Of a DNA stretch of 64,000 nt, positions 1 to 11,600 are shown piece after piece. Positions within the stretch are counted from its first letter, which is position 1. Each line of letters starts with the position of its first letter. The stretch covers positions 1,145,953 through 1,209,952 of the forward strand of contig JAVSML010024260.1 in the NCBI GenBank assembly GCA_038503035.1, given 5' to 3'. Made by a program: the position numbers and the translations under genes. The stretch is from Crocodylus rhombifer (taxonomy: Eukaryota > Chordata > Crocodylia > Crocodylidae). The notes below the pieces were generated by a model. The model made no database searches, was not told the DNA's origin, and saw only the letters and a list, made by a program, of their open reading frames with translations.

Positions 1-448
1 AGGGCCACCCACGTGATTAGTGGTCTCTGGGAAAGACCCTACAAGGAGAGGTTGAGAGATCTGGATCTTTTCAGTCTATACAAAAAATGGCTGAGGGGTG
101 ACCTTATGGCCCCCTATAAATTTATCAGGGGAGGACAGCAGGGAATTGGGATGCGCTGTTTTCCAGAGCACCTCAGGGAGTAACTAGAAATAATGGGTGC
201 AAACTAGTGGAGAGTAGATTTAGGTTAGACATTAGGAAGAAATTTTTTACAATAAGGGTGGCCAGAGTCTGGAATGAGCTTCCAAGAGAGGTGGTACTGT
301 CACCTAACTTGGAGGTCTTCAAGAGGAGGCTTGACAATCACCTGGCTGGGGTTGTCTGACCTTGGTCCTCTTTCCTGCCAGGGGCAGGGGGTCGGACACA
401 ATGATCCACTGGGACCTTTCCAACTCTATAATCTATGAATCTATGAAT
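1..448 (+). mobile_element. CR1 LINE 3' end (5' cut by window edge)
   Basis: This is the 3' end of a CR1 LINE: the last part of the ORF2 reverse transcriptase tail, then the 3' UTR. Decayed reading frames give the CR1 C-terminal pattern of RLRDLDLFSL, RRLRGDL, RFRLDIRRKFFTVRV, WNxLP, and LxxFKRRLDxHLAGVV. It ends in tandem ATCTATGA units, the CR1 3' terminus, at about 430-448. Substitutions and indels break the frame. The 5' part lies before base 1. Confidence 0.93.
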
Positions 449-535
449 TAAGAGCAGTACAGCTGTGTCATATAGCCAAACTCTCCCTATTCACTGTAGA
501 TATAATTTCAGTGCCTCATTTGGTTTTATTAATTC

Positions 536-1395
536 ACAGAATCATAGAAAATTAAGGTTGGAAGGGACCTCAGAAGGTCACCTAGTCCAACCGCCTGCTC
601 AAAGCAGGACCTTCCCCAACTAGATCACTGCATCCAAGCCTTTGTCTGTCCGGGTCTTAAAAACCTCCAAGGATGGAGAGTCCACTGCCTTTCTGGGTAA
701 CTTGTTCCAGTGTTTTACTACCCTCCTAGTGCGAAAATTCTTCCTCATATCTAACCTAAACTTCCCTTGCTGCAACTTGAGACCATTGCTCCTTGTTCTG
801 TCTTCTGCCATCACTGAAAACAGTCTAGCTCCCTCTTCTTTCAAACCCCCATTCAGGTAGTTGAAGGCTGCTACTAAATCTCCTTTTCTCTAGACTAAAT
901 AAGCCCAGTTTTCTCAGTCTGGCCTAATAAGTCATGTGCTTCAGCCCCCAAAACATTATTGTTGCCCTCCACTGGACTCTGTCCATTTTGTCCACGTCCT
1001 TTATGTAGTAGGGGACCTGAAACTGGACACTACTCCAAATGTGGCTTCACTAGTGCTGAATAGGGTAAAATAATCACTTCCCTTGACCTGATGGGAATAT
1101 TCCTACTAATGCAGCCCAGTTTGCCATTAGCCTTCTTCATAACAAGGGCACACAGTTGGCTCATATTCTGCTTATTGTCTGCTGTAACGCCCTAGGTCCT
1201 TTTTTGCAGAGCTTCTTCTTAGCCAGCTAGCCCCCAGCCTGTACTGGTGCATGGGATTGTTCAGTCCGAAGTACAGGACTTTACACATGTCCTTGTTGAA
1301 CCTCATGAGATTTCTGTTGCCCCAATCCTCCAATTTCTCTGGGTCATACTGAATTCCACACACTCATCTAGGAGCATAAAAATTAGGTGCGGCAG
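536..1395 (-). mobile_element. CR1 LINE fragment, reverse orientation
   Basis: The sequence opens with the reverse complement of the CR1 3' UTR (GAATCATAGAAAATTA, then AAGGGACCTC and a TAGTCCAACC block) and runs back through the C-terminal ORF2 region. On the minus strand the frames at 620-844 and 1172-1363 give pieces such as RFRLDMRKNFRTRRV, VKHWNKLP and RNLMRFNKDMCKVL, matching the tail and thumb-side segments of the CR1 reverse transcriptase. Several frameshifts and stops show an old, dead copy. The 5' boundary near 1395 is approximate. Confidence 0.9.
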
Positions 1396-1689
1396 TTCTC
1401 AGCATCACCAATCTTTTTGTGGATTTGGATCTTACTGAATTGAAACTTGATATTTTAAGTTGCATAGACATTTTTGAAAATGTTACTTGGTATAGCACGC
1501 TTAAAGAAGTACCCTTTCAGGGAGGCAGACAAATAGCATTTAGAAATGTATAAATTTAAGATAATACCTCAAATTTCACCAATTTTGATACAGGGAAGAG
1601 AGGTTTTCAGTAAATAGGGAAGTCACTGTTAAGTCTGTGGATGACTGAGGAAGCTAATCCAAGATCCACATGTTCATTTGTGGATGTGG

Positions 1690-2635
1690 CAAATAGTTCT
1701 GGGAGGTGATGTTGCTATTTGCTTGATTTGGAGCACAGATAGTGTGATCCCACTGGATGTGGATTTCCAATAAGGTAAAATGAAACAGACTGTTCAGGTA
1801 CTTTTTTCTAGTCTGTTTCCCATACGGGTCAGTAGAGAGGATCCTCAGTAGGCCCGCTCAGTTCTGATTGCAACTGCTGAATTATGTATCTGAGTTCCAA
1901 GTACAAAAGAGCCTGCATAGAGTCACTGCTTCTGTGTAAATCTGCGACTAAGGGCTCACAGTAATCACTAGCACCTGTCCCCACTGCCACTCACCCACTG
2001 CCATAGGACTTGCTTTTGAGGGAGGACACCTGTGTGTGCCCTCTTTTAATATGGCCATTTCATATCAGCAACCATATAGTATTTTGCAAGGAGAAAACCT
2101 TGATCTGATGGCAAGGAAAACCCAGAACATCAGAGGTTTCTGTTCTGCTGCAGCCTTCATCTGTCTTTGCAGCCATTGTGAAATACTCTTGCTTCACCTG
2201 TCTGCTACACCATTGAGGACTTTTTTATTTTTGCATCACTATTAATATGGAAACCTTGCTCTCGCCATTGCTGCCATGAGTGACCCTACCAAGAGTACCA
2301 AACTCCAAATGGCATCACTTTTGAGGTGATTAGTAGCACACAAATGCCTCCACTATGGCAAGGTTGTGATCCATGGGAGGAAAGCTACATCCTAAGCATA
2401 GAAAATTAATTGTAGACCTGGAAAAAAAATTCCGAAGTGAATATAAACCAGAAGTTAAAATAATTTGTGGGAAAAGTCAACAAGTGCTTAGTAACAAATA
2501 TGTTGGTAGAAATGAGAATGGTTTTATGAGTGATTCAGACACAAAATTCCGGCTATATTTGTAATGATTATTGTCTTTAATAGTTCAATTAGCACTGGTC
2601 ATAGATTTGTAAGAAATATACTAGAGAAATAAAAA
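1690..2635 (+). repeat. Unidentified 0.95-kb repeat, copy 1 (retrocopy-like)
   Basis: This is colinear over its whole length with 10644-11600, at about 90 percent identity by eye. Both copies begin at CAAATAGTTC and end at GAAATAAAAA, an AATAAA signal followed by A-rich sequence. That looks like the 3' end of a reverse-transcribed RNA. Weak coding traces exist: a frame starting MSDPTKSTKLQM near 2276 shifts into a 63-residue frame at 2373-2564 (starting MGGKLHPKHRKLIVDLEKKF). I do not recognise the protein. Either a family of retropseudogenes or an unnamed interspersed repeat would fit. Confidence 0.6.
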
Positions 2636-4472
2636 GCAAAAAAAGTGAAGGTGTGTTGTTACTTGCTAATGGTATTTATTGTGCCAGCAAACTACAACTC
2701 AGTAAGAAAGACTGCCAGTAAAATATTACAAAGTGACTGAAATGATTCTGGTTAATCAGAAATTACTCTCCAAGATTGGAAACCTGGGATTTTTGGACCA
2801 ACTACATTTTTGGACCAGTCTGAGATAGTTAAAACTACAGTCCATTTTGCATGGAAGATTCCAGCTACCCCAGGTAAATGCTCAGCAACAAATGTAGCCC
2901 AAAGTCGCATCAGAAAGGTTAATGTCTTATAAAATGTCTTTATTATTAAAAAAACTAGGAATTGTCCTGAACCTACTTTGTAGTATTGTATTTATTTGCT
3001 TACAGCGTACACTTTTTTCTCCATGTTAGCTGCTGGAAATTTCCTGGTACCCCTTCTGTAGATGTGCTGGCCATTAGCATTGCCTGCCAAGTCAGCTGAG
3101 GGCCCATCCAGCTCTGGAAGTGGGACTGGGCAGTGTACCAGCTGACTTGGACCCTCAGCTGACTTAACCGGTGCTGCTGGCTGTTTTAGAGGTTTAAGGG
3201 AAAGGGTTTTGTTTTTTTCATTCTGCTTTATAAAAACAAATTGTATGTTGTATGTGGGGGGCATATCGTGTCTGAAAAAATATGGTAATAGAGCGGATGT
3301 GATAAAGAATATGGAAATAACAAAGATATTTGGACAATGAGCTACATGAGTTCAATATACAGAGGAGTAGATTTTACAGAATATTGAATCTTCATAATAA
3401 ATGACACTATAATGAACTCTTTTCACTATTTGCCTTGCAGTAGTGAAATTCCATTGGTGACAGTAATAATAAAAGAGGACGTATAAAATATGAAAAGCAG
3501 TGATTAGCACAGTGTGATCAAGATTACATCTTGTCATGGTTAAAAAGCCTGTATACCATCTACACTCTCAAATTACCATTCCTCTGAAACAGAAGAATAC
3601 AAAGTATTCTTGAAGAGTAGCTAATATTTCTTCATAAGGAACTACTTAAAGATGTAAGGAGAAAGTCTAAGTGGGGTGAAGAAAGAAAATCAGAAAGAAA
3701 GTCTACTGAGAAGAATGAGAGACTGGGGAAAGAAAGCAAGTTGGTGAAAATGGGTGACTATTGGGAGAGTTGTGAATCTGACACAATTGACATTTTAACA
3801 TACCTGCTGCCCTAAAAAGGGGGTTATGCTATAGAAACCAATTAAGGCATAACTTAAAGATAAATCCAAAATGCACAGTTTAAGATAAGTCACCACTACT
3901 GAGCTAGGCAAAAAGATTATTTGAATTGGTTTGATCCATTTAAGTTCCAGATATCTACATGTCAGGTAGATGAGGCCCGAGGCGAAAAAAAACACAATAG
4001 CAGTTTAATTATATGTACCTTGACTGATAAGTCTAATTCAGGAAATGATAAATAGCTGGACACCTAATTTGTTTGCAAATAAAAAGTGATAGATTCTTTT
4101 TTAATAAGTTGATCTGTGTACCCAATCTTTTATTTTCCACCTTGAATGAGTAATAGGTATTTAGTGTTAATTTAGGCAGACTAGATCAAGTGGACTATGA
4201 ACAGAGTTAACAAATATATACTTTCACATTGCTCACTGTTTGCAGTCACTTTGTCATTTTCTATTTAGATACATTAGAACTAACCTGTTATTGCGTCATA
4301 TCTCTCATTCACTTCTGTTCACATCTTTTGTTCTGAGGAGGTGAAAATGATATCAAAATTATTTTGCAAGGGCAAGTTTCAACAATTACCATAGGTGTTT
4401 CCATGTGATTTGTTACCACTATTGTGCAAAAGTATAGTTTTAATAGAAATGCAGAACTACTCTCGTCTTGAT
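2636..4472. other. No identifiable feature
   Basis: AT-rich unique sequence. The only local structure is an imperfect inverted repeat near 3088-3172, where AAGTCAGCTGAGGG recurs in reverse as CCCTCAGCTGACTT. It lies inside a 90-codon minus-strand open frame that has no recognisable domain. Confidence 0.5.
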
Positions 4473-4515
4473 TAGATAGATAGATAGATAGATAGATATA
4501 TATATATATACACAC
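4473..4515. repeat. (GATA)n/(TA)n microsatellite
   Basis: Six GATA units run into a TA dinucleotide tract and a short CA tract. Confidence 0.95.
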
Positions 4516-4977
4516 AACATAGTTGTAATGAATGAAAATACTGACTAGTTAAAGTACCCATACAGGTGTTTGATCTCCTAAGAAAGATTCTCCCAGGAGC
4601 CATTTCACTCCAGTTGCTCCTAAGTTGTTGTTCTCCCAGAGTGGCTCAGGGAGAAAAATAATGAACACCTGTACTCGTGTGGTTTCTGAATGTCTGTATA
4701 TAGCCAAGGTGAAGCATGTGAAGGATGTACCTTAATTAGCGGAGTGGCCTCATAAGTTTGCACTAAAAATTTGCCCTGAGATATAAAGACTTTTTTTCAA
4801 AGTACAACTTATACATAAGGTGTAGGAGGAGTTGCAGTTTGGATATTACCAGTAATTTAAATAATTTAGGATTTTCAATGTATTGAATTGATAATTAAAG
4901 ACAGTTAAAGTAACATATAAGCATTAATTACTATCAAATATATTTAAGTGCCTGTTAGAAAACCTAGCTGCAGAAGT

Positions 4978-5215
4978 CAGTGGCTGTGTCTACATGAGAA
5001 GCTGACTGCACAGTAGCCCAAGACTGCTACGCAGTAGCGTCACATGGCAGAACCCGTGACACGATGCTACTGCACAGTAGTCTCGGTGCTACTGTACACG
5101 AGTAGCATCACAGAAAAGCCATTCGGCAGTACTGCACAGTAACTCATGTTACAGCACAGTCATTTAGTACTTATTTATACAACTGTAGTCAGTGTCTCAT
5201 GTAGACGTGGCCACT
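4978..5215. mobile_element. Foldback MITE, family 1, copy 1
   Basis: The 238-base element has terminal inverted repeats: AGTGGCTGTGTCTACATGAG at the left and TCTCATGTAGACGTGGCCACT at the right, read inward. The interior is built from repeated GCACAGTAG / CTACTGCACAGTA units that also fold back. It shares layout and most of its sequence with 25488-25728. No transposase is encoded, so it is a non-autonomous DNA element. The superfamily is not assigned. Confidence 0.8.
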
Positions 5216-7521
5216 ATGTAGCAAAATTTTCCAGTTAAAGCTGGCTCCCTCAGAGTCCACAGGCCTGTAAAAGCAAAAAAACCAACCGTGGAGGGTGTTC
5301 CAAAGCAAAGTGTATAGTTTACATTGTTTTGCACGCCCATGCACTTGAATTATTTCCTATGGGATACCATTAGGTTCCTAAATAAAAATGAAGGTTTCCT
5401 GATATTTCATAGGATCCATTTATATGTGAGGCCACTAATGACCAGAACATATGTACATGTTAATTTTGTTTTTACAGAACACAAATAGAATCTTATTTTA
5501 CTTTCCACACATAACTGTAACTTTTGGTACTTAAATAGTCTTCAATTTGGCTTGCAACATAAAAGTATATATACAGCCACTAAACACGTTCATAGCCGGA
5601 CACCATATGCTCACGCAGGTTGCTGTGTAAGATGAGGTTAATTACAAATTAGTAAGCAGTCAACAATCCATTATTAGCGGGTGTTAGACGCTAGCAGGAA
5701 GAGGGCAACCCTTCCATTTTTTAGCCCTACAGCATAGTGTTCAGGGCATTTGCTTAGGAAGCTGGAGACTCAAGGTCAAGCACCCTACACACAGAGGGGT
5801 GTTGAACCTCCATCTCCTGCTTCCCAGCCTCGTGCTCTTACCAATAGGCCACAAGTTAGGTTATTATCCAGACCTGTCTCCCAGGCAAGTGTCCTGACTC
5901 GGCACATGGATGAGAAGACCAGGAGGCCTTTCTCCAGCTTGCAGCAGATGCATCCAAATCTGTGCATAAATGCCAAAAACTGCAGTTATGCAGCAGACTT
6001 CTACCCTTTATATGCACTGGTATAGGAAATATTGTTGCACTGGGCCAGAATTTGGCAAGAGACATGTACCAGAGTTGTACCGAATCCTTTCAATGCAGAA
6101 GTTGAGTTTTACTCTTCATAGTACTTATGAAAAAGCATAGTGCTGTTACTTGTACCTAAGTATAATTTTCAGTTATGACTAAAAATTAAGTAATTATATT
6201 CAAAGGAACTGTTGAAACTCTGAAGAAAACCAAGAGAATTTGTATTTATAAAAAGGACCATACCTAATATCTGAATCCTTCCTTATTTCATTGCTACATA
6301 AATTAATTCAGTAAATTATCCCCTTTTCTACCCAATAAGAATGCTTTTATGTAAAATTATTGTCCTCTTGTCTAGAGTTATTGCAATTGCTCATTTACTG
6401 TGTTCCCTCTGACTGAAATATGGCAGCTAATAGACTACATTTTACTAATGGAAAATTAATAAGTGTTCTTGACAGTCAGGTTTATAAATATGTAAAATAT
6501 TTTTAATTGTAGTTAGCAAAATAGGCAGGTAATCAATAATATCAGACGTGACAAACATACTGTTGACATGCACTATAGTCAGAAGGATTGGTTAGAGATA
6601 AGGACTTCCTGTCAGCAGTGGCCTATGCTAATTAATATTCAGACGTTGTCATGTTCAATGATGAATGGATTCCTTGAACTATATTGATATAGTAGGTTAA
6701 ACATTGAAAAAGTTGGATTGAACTTTGACTTTAAATATTCATTAAAGCTAATTATGGATTTTATGACTACATGAATTACAGTTTCTGTGTCATCATTGGC
6801 AATTTATTTTAAATTTATTTAAAGCAATCTTCATAATATAATATTAGCTTTATCACAGTTTGTGAGGTAATGCAGTAAATATTTACTCTGAACATTAATT
6901 AAATTGTATTCAGAGTATATCCTTTGTGAATCTTACACAATTGATTTTAAAAAGCTCTACATCAATACCTATATAAAAAAACCCCCACGTATGAATGTAT
7001 AACTGTAGAGATTTTTACATCAGGATTTTCATCTAGTTTCTATTAACTGCACTCCTAAAAAGTGGTGCTTCTTCAATGCCAGATGTGTAATGCAACAACT
7101 CTCCTTTTGTTTTTGCTGTTAACAGCACTCTCTTCAAACTAGCTTTTTGGCATGAGAATATGAAAAACACATAATATTATATTGAATATCTATTGAGAAC
7201 CTAATTAAGGACTAAAATAAACCTGTTGGCACCAAATTATTGGCAAAATAAAATTTTTATATATAAAACATTCTTAATATAAATAAAATTATCTTAATTT
7301 TAATTTTGCCCTCAGGAATATATGTGCAGGAGGGAAAATATATATAGATGTATTAATATCACCCACTAACATACTTTAGTTTGCAGTTAGGTTGTTGTAG
7401 TCAGTAATATAATTTCAGTACAAAAACTTTTACTGATGGAAACGTTATATATAAGTATTTTCTATTAATGGTCATTTCCATTCCTTTTTATGTTGAAGTT
7501 TTCTTAAAACACTCTCTAAAG
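5216..7521. other. No identifiable gene; AT-rich unique DNA
   Basis: I see no repeat or coding signal here. The stretch around 6.6-6.9 kb is notably AT-rich, with homeodomain-like TAATTA cores, but that alone does not support calling a regulatory element. Confidence 0.4.
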
Positions 7522-7658
7522 CAGTGGTTCTCAGCCTTTTTAGACTCAAGGTACCCCTTGAAAAATGGCAGTTCTTCGTTTTCACTTGTTTCTTGACCAC
7601 CGAAAAATAACAGAAATTCTTCTGCACAGTACCGCAACACCCTGGTTGAGCATCATAG
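7522..7658. mobile_element. Short hAT-type MITE
   Basis: The 137-base element begins CAGTGGTTCTCAGCCTTTTT and ends GGTTGAGCATCATAG, an eroded version of the terminal inverted repeat CAGTGGTTCTCAACC typical of Charlie/MER5-like hAT elements. Flanking 8-mers CTCTAAAG and CTTTAAAA match at six of eight positions, consistent with the 8-bp target duplication of hAT transposons. No transposase is present. Confidence 0.75.
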
Positions 7659-8422
7659 CTTTAAAAGCAAATATTTGATAGAAACAGTACTACTGTGCAG
7701 GAATTACCTTCCACATTTGAATGACAGCTTGAGTCTTAACAGACTAGCCAAAGTTAAAAAAAAAAAAATCAAAATCTTTGATAGTATCTTAGAATGTGTA
7801 AACTAGCATTGATGATGGACATTTGCTAATTTCTAGGAGTTCACAAAAAATGTTTTTTGTCCCAGGCACATACTACTTTCTTATATGGCCATGCTCTGTC
7901 CTTTCTTGTTCACCTGCAAACATTGACCTCCTTTTGCTATACATCTACAAGTAGCTTCCTTGCTGTAGACTTTAGTTAATTGGTGACAGTGGGGCTTCTT
8001 ACAAACACATCCATAGATATGCATGTCTAGCAAAGATCCCTGTCATGGAATACCTTTGAAAGAAATGGAGAAAGATCCAGTTCAGCTTCTTCCATCTAAG
8101 CTTTTTCTTCTGTATTCAAAAGATCTGTCAATTAGAAGGGAGTCAGGTTAGATTAAACCTTAAAAAGCCCTCTTTGAATTCCTTTGAACTTCTAAACTGT
8201 TTCCTAGATTTGCACATAACTTCCCAGAAAATACCTTTTTTACTATGAAAGCAAGTTGGGTAATTGTTTAGTGATTCCATGCCTAAATGAGAGATTTATA
8301 CTTCTTTAGATGAAATTTTGAGTAACCTATAACAATGGGAATATTAATGATACCTGCGTATTATCTGTGAACGGTCATGGTCATAACTTGTAAAATAGTT
8401 TTTACATGCCAGCTCAAATATA

Positions 8423-8640
8423 ATCAGTGTGTGTCTGTGTGCATATACACATACATATCTATATACACCAACACACACGTTAAGCCAAATAAATACAGTG
8501 AAAATGTATATGTATGTAGTTATATATGCGTACACACACACCCCTACATACACACATACATATATACATATAGATATGCATAAATACAGTGATATGTGTG
8601 TGTATATATATGTGTCTATAGATATGTATGTATAATATGA
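8423..8640. repeat. Compound TG/CA/TA microsatellite
   Basis: A low-complexity alternating purine-pyrimidine tract (TGTGTG, ACATAC, TATATA, ACACAC). The overlapping open frames on both strands are products of this composition. Confidence 0.9.
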
Positions 8641-8970
8641 GGGTGGGGTTGGATGACTAAGGTGATTGGAATGATGTTTTCAGTTTCTAGTTCATAAATT
8701 CAGTGTTTGCTCTTGCTAGTGGAGAATTGACTTAGTTTATCACAGTTAATTTGTAGTAGGCAGAGATTTGGGTACCTTTGCTGATTTTTTTCTTAGATCT
8801 TTTAACCCCTTTACCACTATTGAACACAAGATATTTTGATACAGTTGCAGAACTCAGATGAATAGAGGAATTGGCACTTCAGTGGTTGTCTCTTTATTTC
8901 GCTAGAATATACCAAGAAGGAAGCGACATGCACTCACTTGTCAGCCCCAAGGAATTGCCATGCATGGTTG

Positions 8971-9378
8971 CATGGTTTCGTAGCTTCACAGTTAGTAGGG
9001 TCGGAAGGGACCAGAGCAGATCATCAAGTCCAACCCCCTGCCATGGCAGGAAAGAGTACTGGGGTCAAACGACCCCGGCAAGGTGTTCACCCAGACTCCC
9101 TTTAAAGACCCCAGGGTGGGAGCCAGCACCACTTCTCTTGGAAGTTGGTTCTAGATCCTAGCCACCCTGACAATGAAGTAGCGCCTCCTGATATCTAGCC
9201 TGAATCTACCCCCTGCCAGCTTGTGACCGTTATTTCTAGTCACTCCTGGTAGTGTTCGGGGGAGCAGGGACCCTCCCAATGCCTGCTGGTCCCCCCTGAC
9301 TAGTTTGTAAACAGCCACTAGATCCCCCTCAGCCTTCTCTTGTGGAGGCTGAACTGGTTCAGGTCCTTTATCCTCTAA
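8971..9378 (-). mobile_element. CR1 LINE 3' fragment, reverse orientation
   Basis: This is the 3' end of the same CR1 subfamily as the copies at 42.8 and 52.2 kb. The reverse complement of the 3' UTR (AGGGTCGGAAGGGACC, CCATGGCAGGAAAGA) leads into minus-strand coding at 9151-9402 with ALGGSLLPRTLPGVTRNNGH and FRLDIRRRYFIVRVARI. A frameshift separates the final LDxHLAGVV-type tail. It is 5'-truncated near TTATCCTCT. Confidence 0.9.
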
Positions 9379-9659
9379 GTTGTTTTGTTTTGTTCCTTTC
9401 ACTTAATGAATTTCTGGGACTGCTGTGAAAGAGATACCAATTGGGTTCCTTTACACTGATGGTGCTTGATTTTTATAGCTTTGTTTCCTCAAATATCAGC
9501 AGTATAGTTTTAATATTTTCTTCATGTGTATCTTAGGCACGCGTGAAAACTAGTTGGTTAAAGTTAAGTCCAGAGAAAGTTAGGGTAATACTGATGGTTA
9601 GATCAGAATAAATTGTGGAGAAAACAGCTGTCCATTCAACTGAAGATGGTGGGGTGACG

Positions 9660-9770
9660 GTGTCTATACCAATCATATGGTTGGTCCAGTAAAAGACAGC
9701 ACCCCCAAAAATTCTTGCCTTTCACGTATCTCCTAGACCATCACAGCAACAGCATCTCCTTAACACTGTG
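9660..9770 (+). repeat. Interspersed repeat 3' end, shared with 48.27 kb
   Basis: GGTCCAGTAAAAGACA, then TTCTTGCCTTTCA and TCTCCTAGACCATCACAGCA, align with 48290-48360 (GGTCCAGTAAGAGATCA, CCTTGCCTCTAGG, CCTAGACCGTCACAGCA). The GGTCTAATAAAAGATAT block at the end of the Penelope-like element (about 58.08 kb) is related, so this may be the tail of a Penelope-derived or similar short retroelement. Confidence 0.45.
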
Positions 9771-10270
9771 AAAACTTTTGTTGTGCTTACTGAAAATGGT
9801 AGTTGCATAATGTAAACTGAATAAACATGTCCGATAGATCAACCTTCCTTCAAAAATATAAAATAATTAATCATGCATCATAGTAAAAGTACCTGTCCAC
9901 TTTTTTTGTAGAATCTGTACAACAGTACAAGTTATACTTTATTTTAGCTTTCTAATAATTGCTAGAATGATCAATTTAAATAGCTACTAAGATGCAATAA
10001 AATATATTTCTTCTTGTGTCCATTTTCAAGAGTTTTTCAAAGAATAAGTTATAATTGGGGTTTCACATTATTTATTACAGATTTACATTTTAAAATGTAT
10101 TATATATAGTATGTATAATAGCCAAAGGTAAAAAATGGGTCTCTTTTTAAAAAGTATGGCGAGGAGATACTCAACTATATGAATTGGAGTGCTGGAGTTC
10201 TAATGCAAATAATTTATTTGTGTTGTTGATGTATTCTTATCATGTAATAAGAAACAAAGTGGGATTAATA

Positions 10271-10643
10271 TAGAATCATAGAAAATTAGGGTTGTAAGGG
10301 ACTGCAGGAGGTCATCTAGTCCAACCCCCTGCTCAAAGCAGGACCAGCCCCAACTATATCATCCAGCTAGACAAAGCTTTGGCTGGGGTCTTTAAAACCT
10401 CCAAGAATGGAGAGTCCATTGTCTCTGGGTAACCTGTTTCCACTGTTTTACTACCCTCCTAGTGCAAAAATATCTTCCTAATATCTAACCTAAACTTCCC
10501 TTCCCTTGAAACCACTGCTTCTTGTTCTGTCATCTGCCACCATTGAAAATAGGCTAGCTCCATCGTCTTTCAAACCCCCCTTCCAGTAGTTGAAAACTGC
10601 TATTAAATCCCCTCTCAGTCTTCTCTTTTCTAGACAAAATAAG
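10271..10643 (-). mobile_element. CR1 LINE 3' fragment, left of an interruption
   Basis: The reverse-oriented CR1 3' end opens with GAATCATAGAAAATTAGGG and continues into the tail region. It stops abruptly in TAGACAAAATAAGC, where the unidentified 0.95-kb repeat begins. CR1 sequence resumes at 11601, but about 0.5 kb of the CR1 (by comparison with 34.19-34.73 kb) is missing between the two parts. Confidence 0.9.
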
Positions 10644-11600
10644 CAAATAGTTCGAGGGGGTGATGTTGGATCACAGCCCTTTCCCTCTGATTTGGATCAC
10701 AGATGGAATGATCCCACTGGATGAGGTTTTCCAGTCAGATGAAATGAGACAGACTGTTTAGGGCACTTTCTTCTAGTCTACTCCCCATATGGAGTGAACA
10801 GAAAAGATCCTAAATAGGTCTGCTCAGTTCTGATTCCAGCTGCTGAATTTTATACAATTGTCTTAGTTCCAAGTACAAAACAGCCATCATAGTCACTGCT
10901 TCTGTGCAAGTCTGTGACTAAGGGCTCACAGTAGCACTAGCCCCTGCCCCATTGCCACTTGCCCACTGCCATAGGACTTGCTTTTGAAGGAAGCCACCTG
11001 TGTGTGCCTTCTTTTAATGTGGCCATTTCATATCAGCAACCACACAATATTTTGCAAGGAGAAAACCTTGATCTGATGGCAAGGAAAACCCAGAACATCA
11101 GAGGTTTCTGTTCTGCTGCAGCCTTCATCTGTCTTTGCAGCCATTGTGAAATACTCTTGCTTCACCTGTCTGCTACACCGTTGAGGACTTTTTTATTTTT
11201 GCATCACTATTAATCTGGAAACCTTGCTGTCACTGTTGCCACCATGAGTGACCCTACCAAGAGTACCAAACTCCAAATGTCATTACTTTTGAGGTCATTG
11301 GTAGCATGCAAGTGCCTCCACTATGCCAAGGTTGTGATCCATGGGAGTAAAGCTGTATCCTACCATAGAAAATTAATTGTAGAACAGACAAAAATTCCGA
11401 AGTGAATATGAACCGGAAGTTAAAATAATTTGTGGGAAAAGTCAACAAGTGCTTAATAACAAATATATTGGTGGAAATCAGAATGGTTTTGTAAGTGAGT
11501 CAGACATAGAAGTCTGGCTATATTTGTAATGATTATTGTCCTTAATAGTTCAGTTAGCACAGACCATAGATTTGCAAGAAATATACTAGTGAAATAAAAA
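10644..11600 (+). repeat. Unidentified 0.95-kb repeat, copy 2, inside a CR1
   Basis: This is the second copy of the repeat at 1690-2635, in the same orientation, with the same CAAATAGTTC start and GAAATAAAAA end. The 84-codon frame at 10959-11213 corresponds to the 69-codon frame at 2036-2245 of copy 1, but no domain is visible. The 63-residue frame of copy 1 is broken here. Both sides are CR1 sequence of the same orientation, so the repeat apparently landed in, or replaced part of, that CR1. Confidence 0.65.

Noticed and set aside
2992..3264. 90-codon minus-strand frame with Pro/Lys-rich sequence
   Set aside because: Contains a local inverted repeat, and has no recognisable domain or splice context.
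6540..6920. Conserved noncoding enhancer in the TAATTA-rich stretch
   Set aside because: AT-richness alone gives such motifs; without cross-species alignment it cannot be supported.
8344..8635. Overlapping frames rich in Tyr, Thr and His
   Set aside because: Pure microsatellite composition (TATACACA units).
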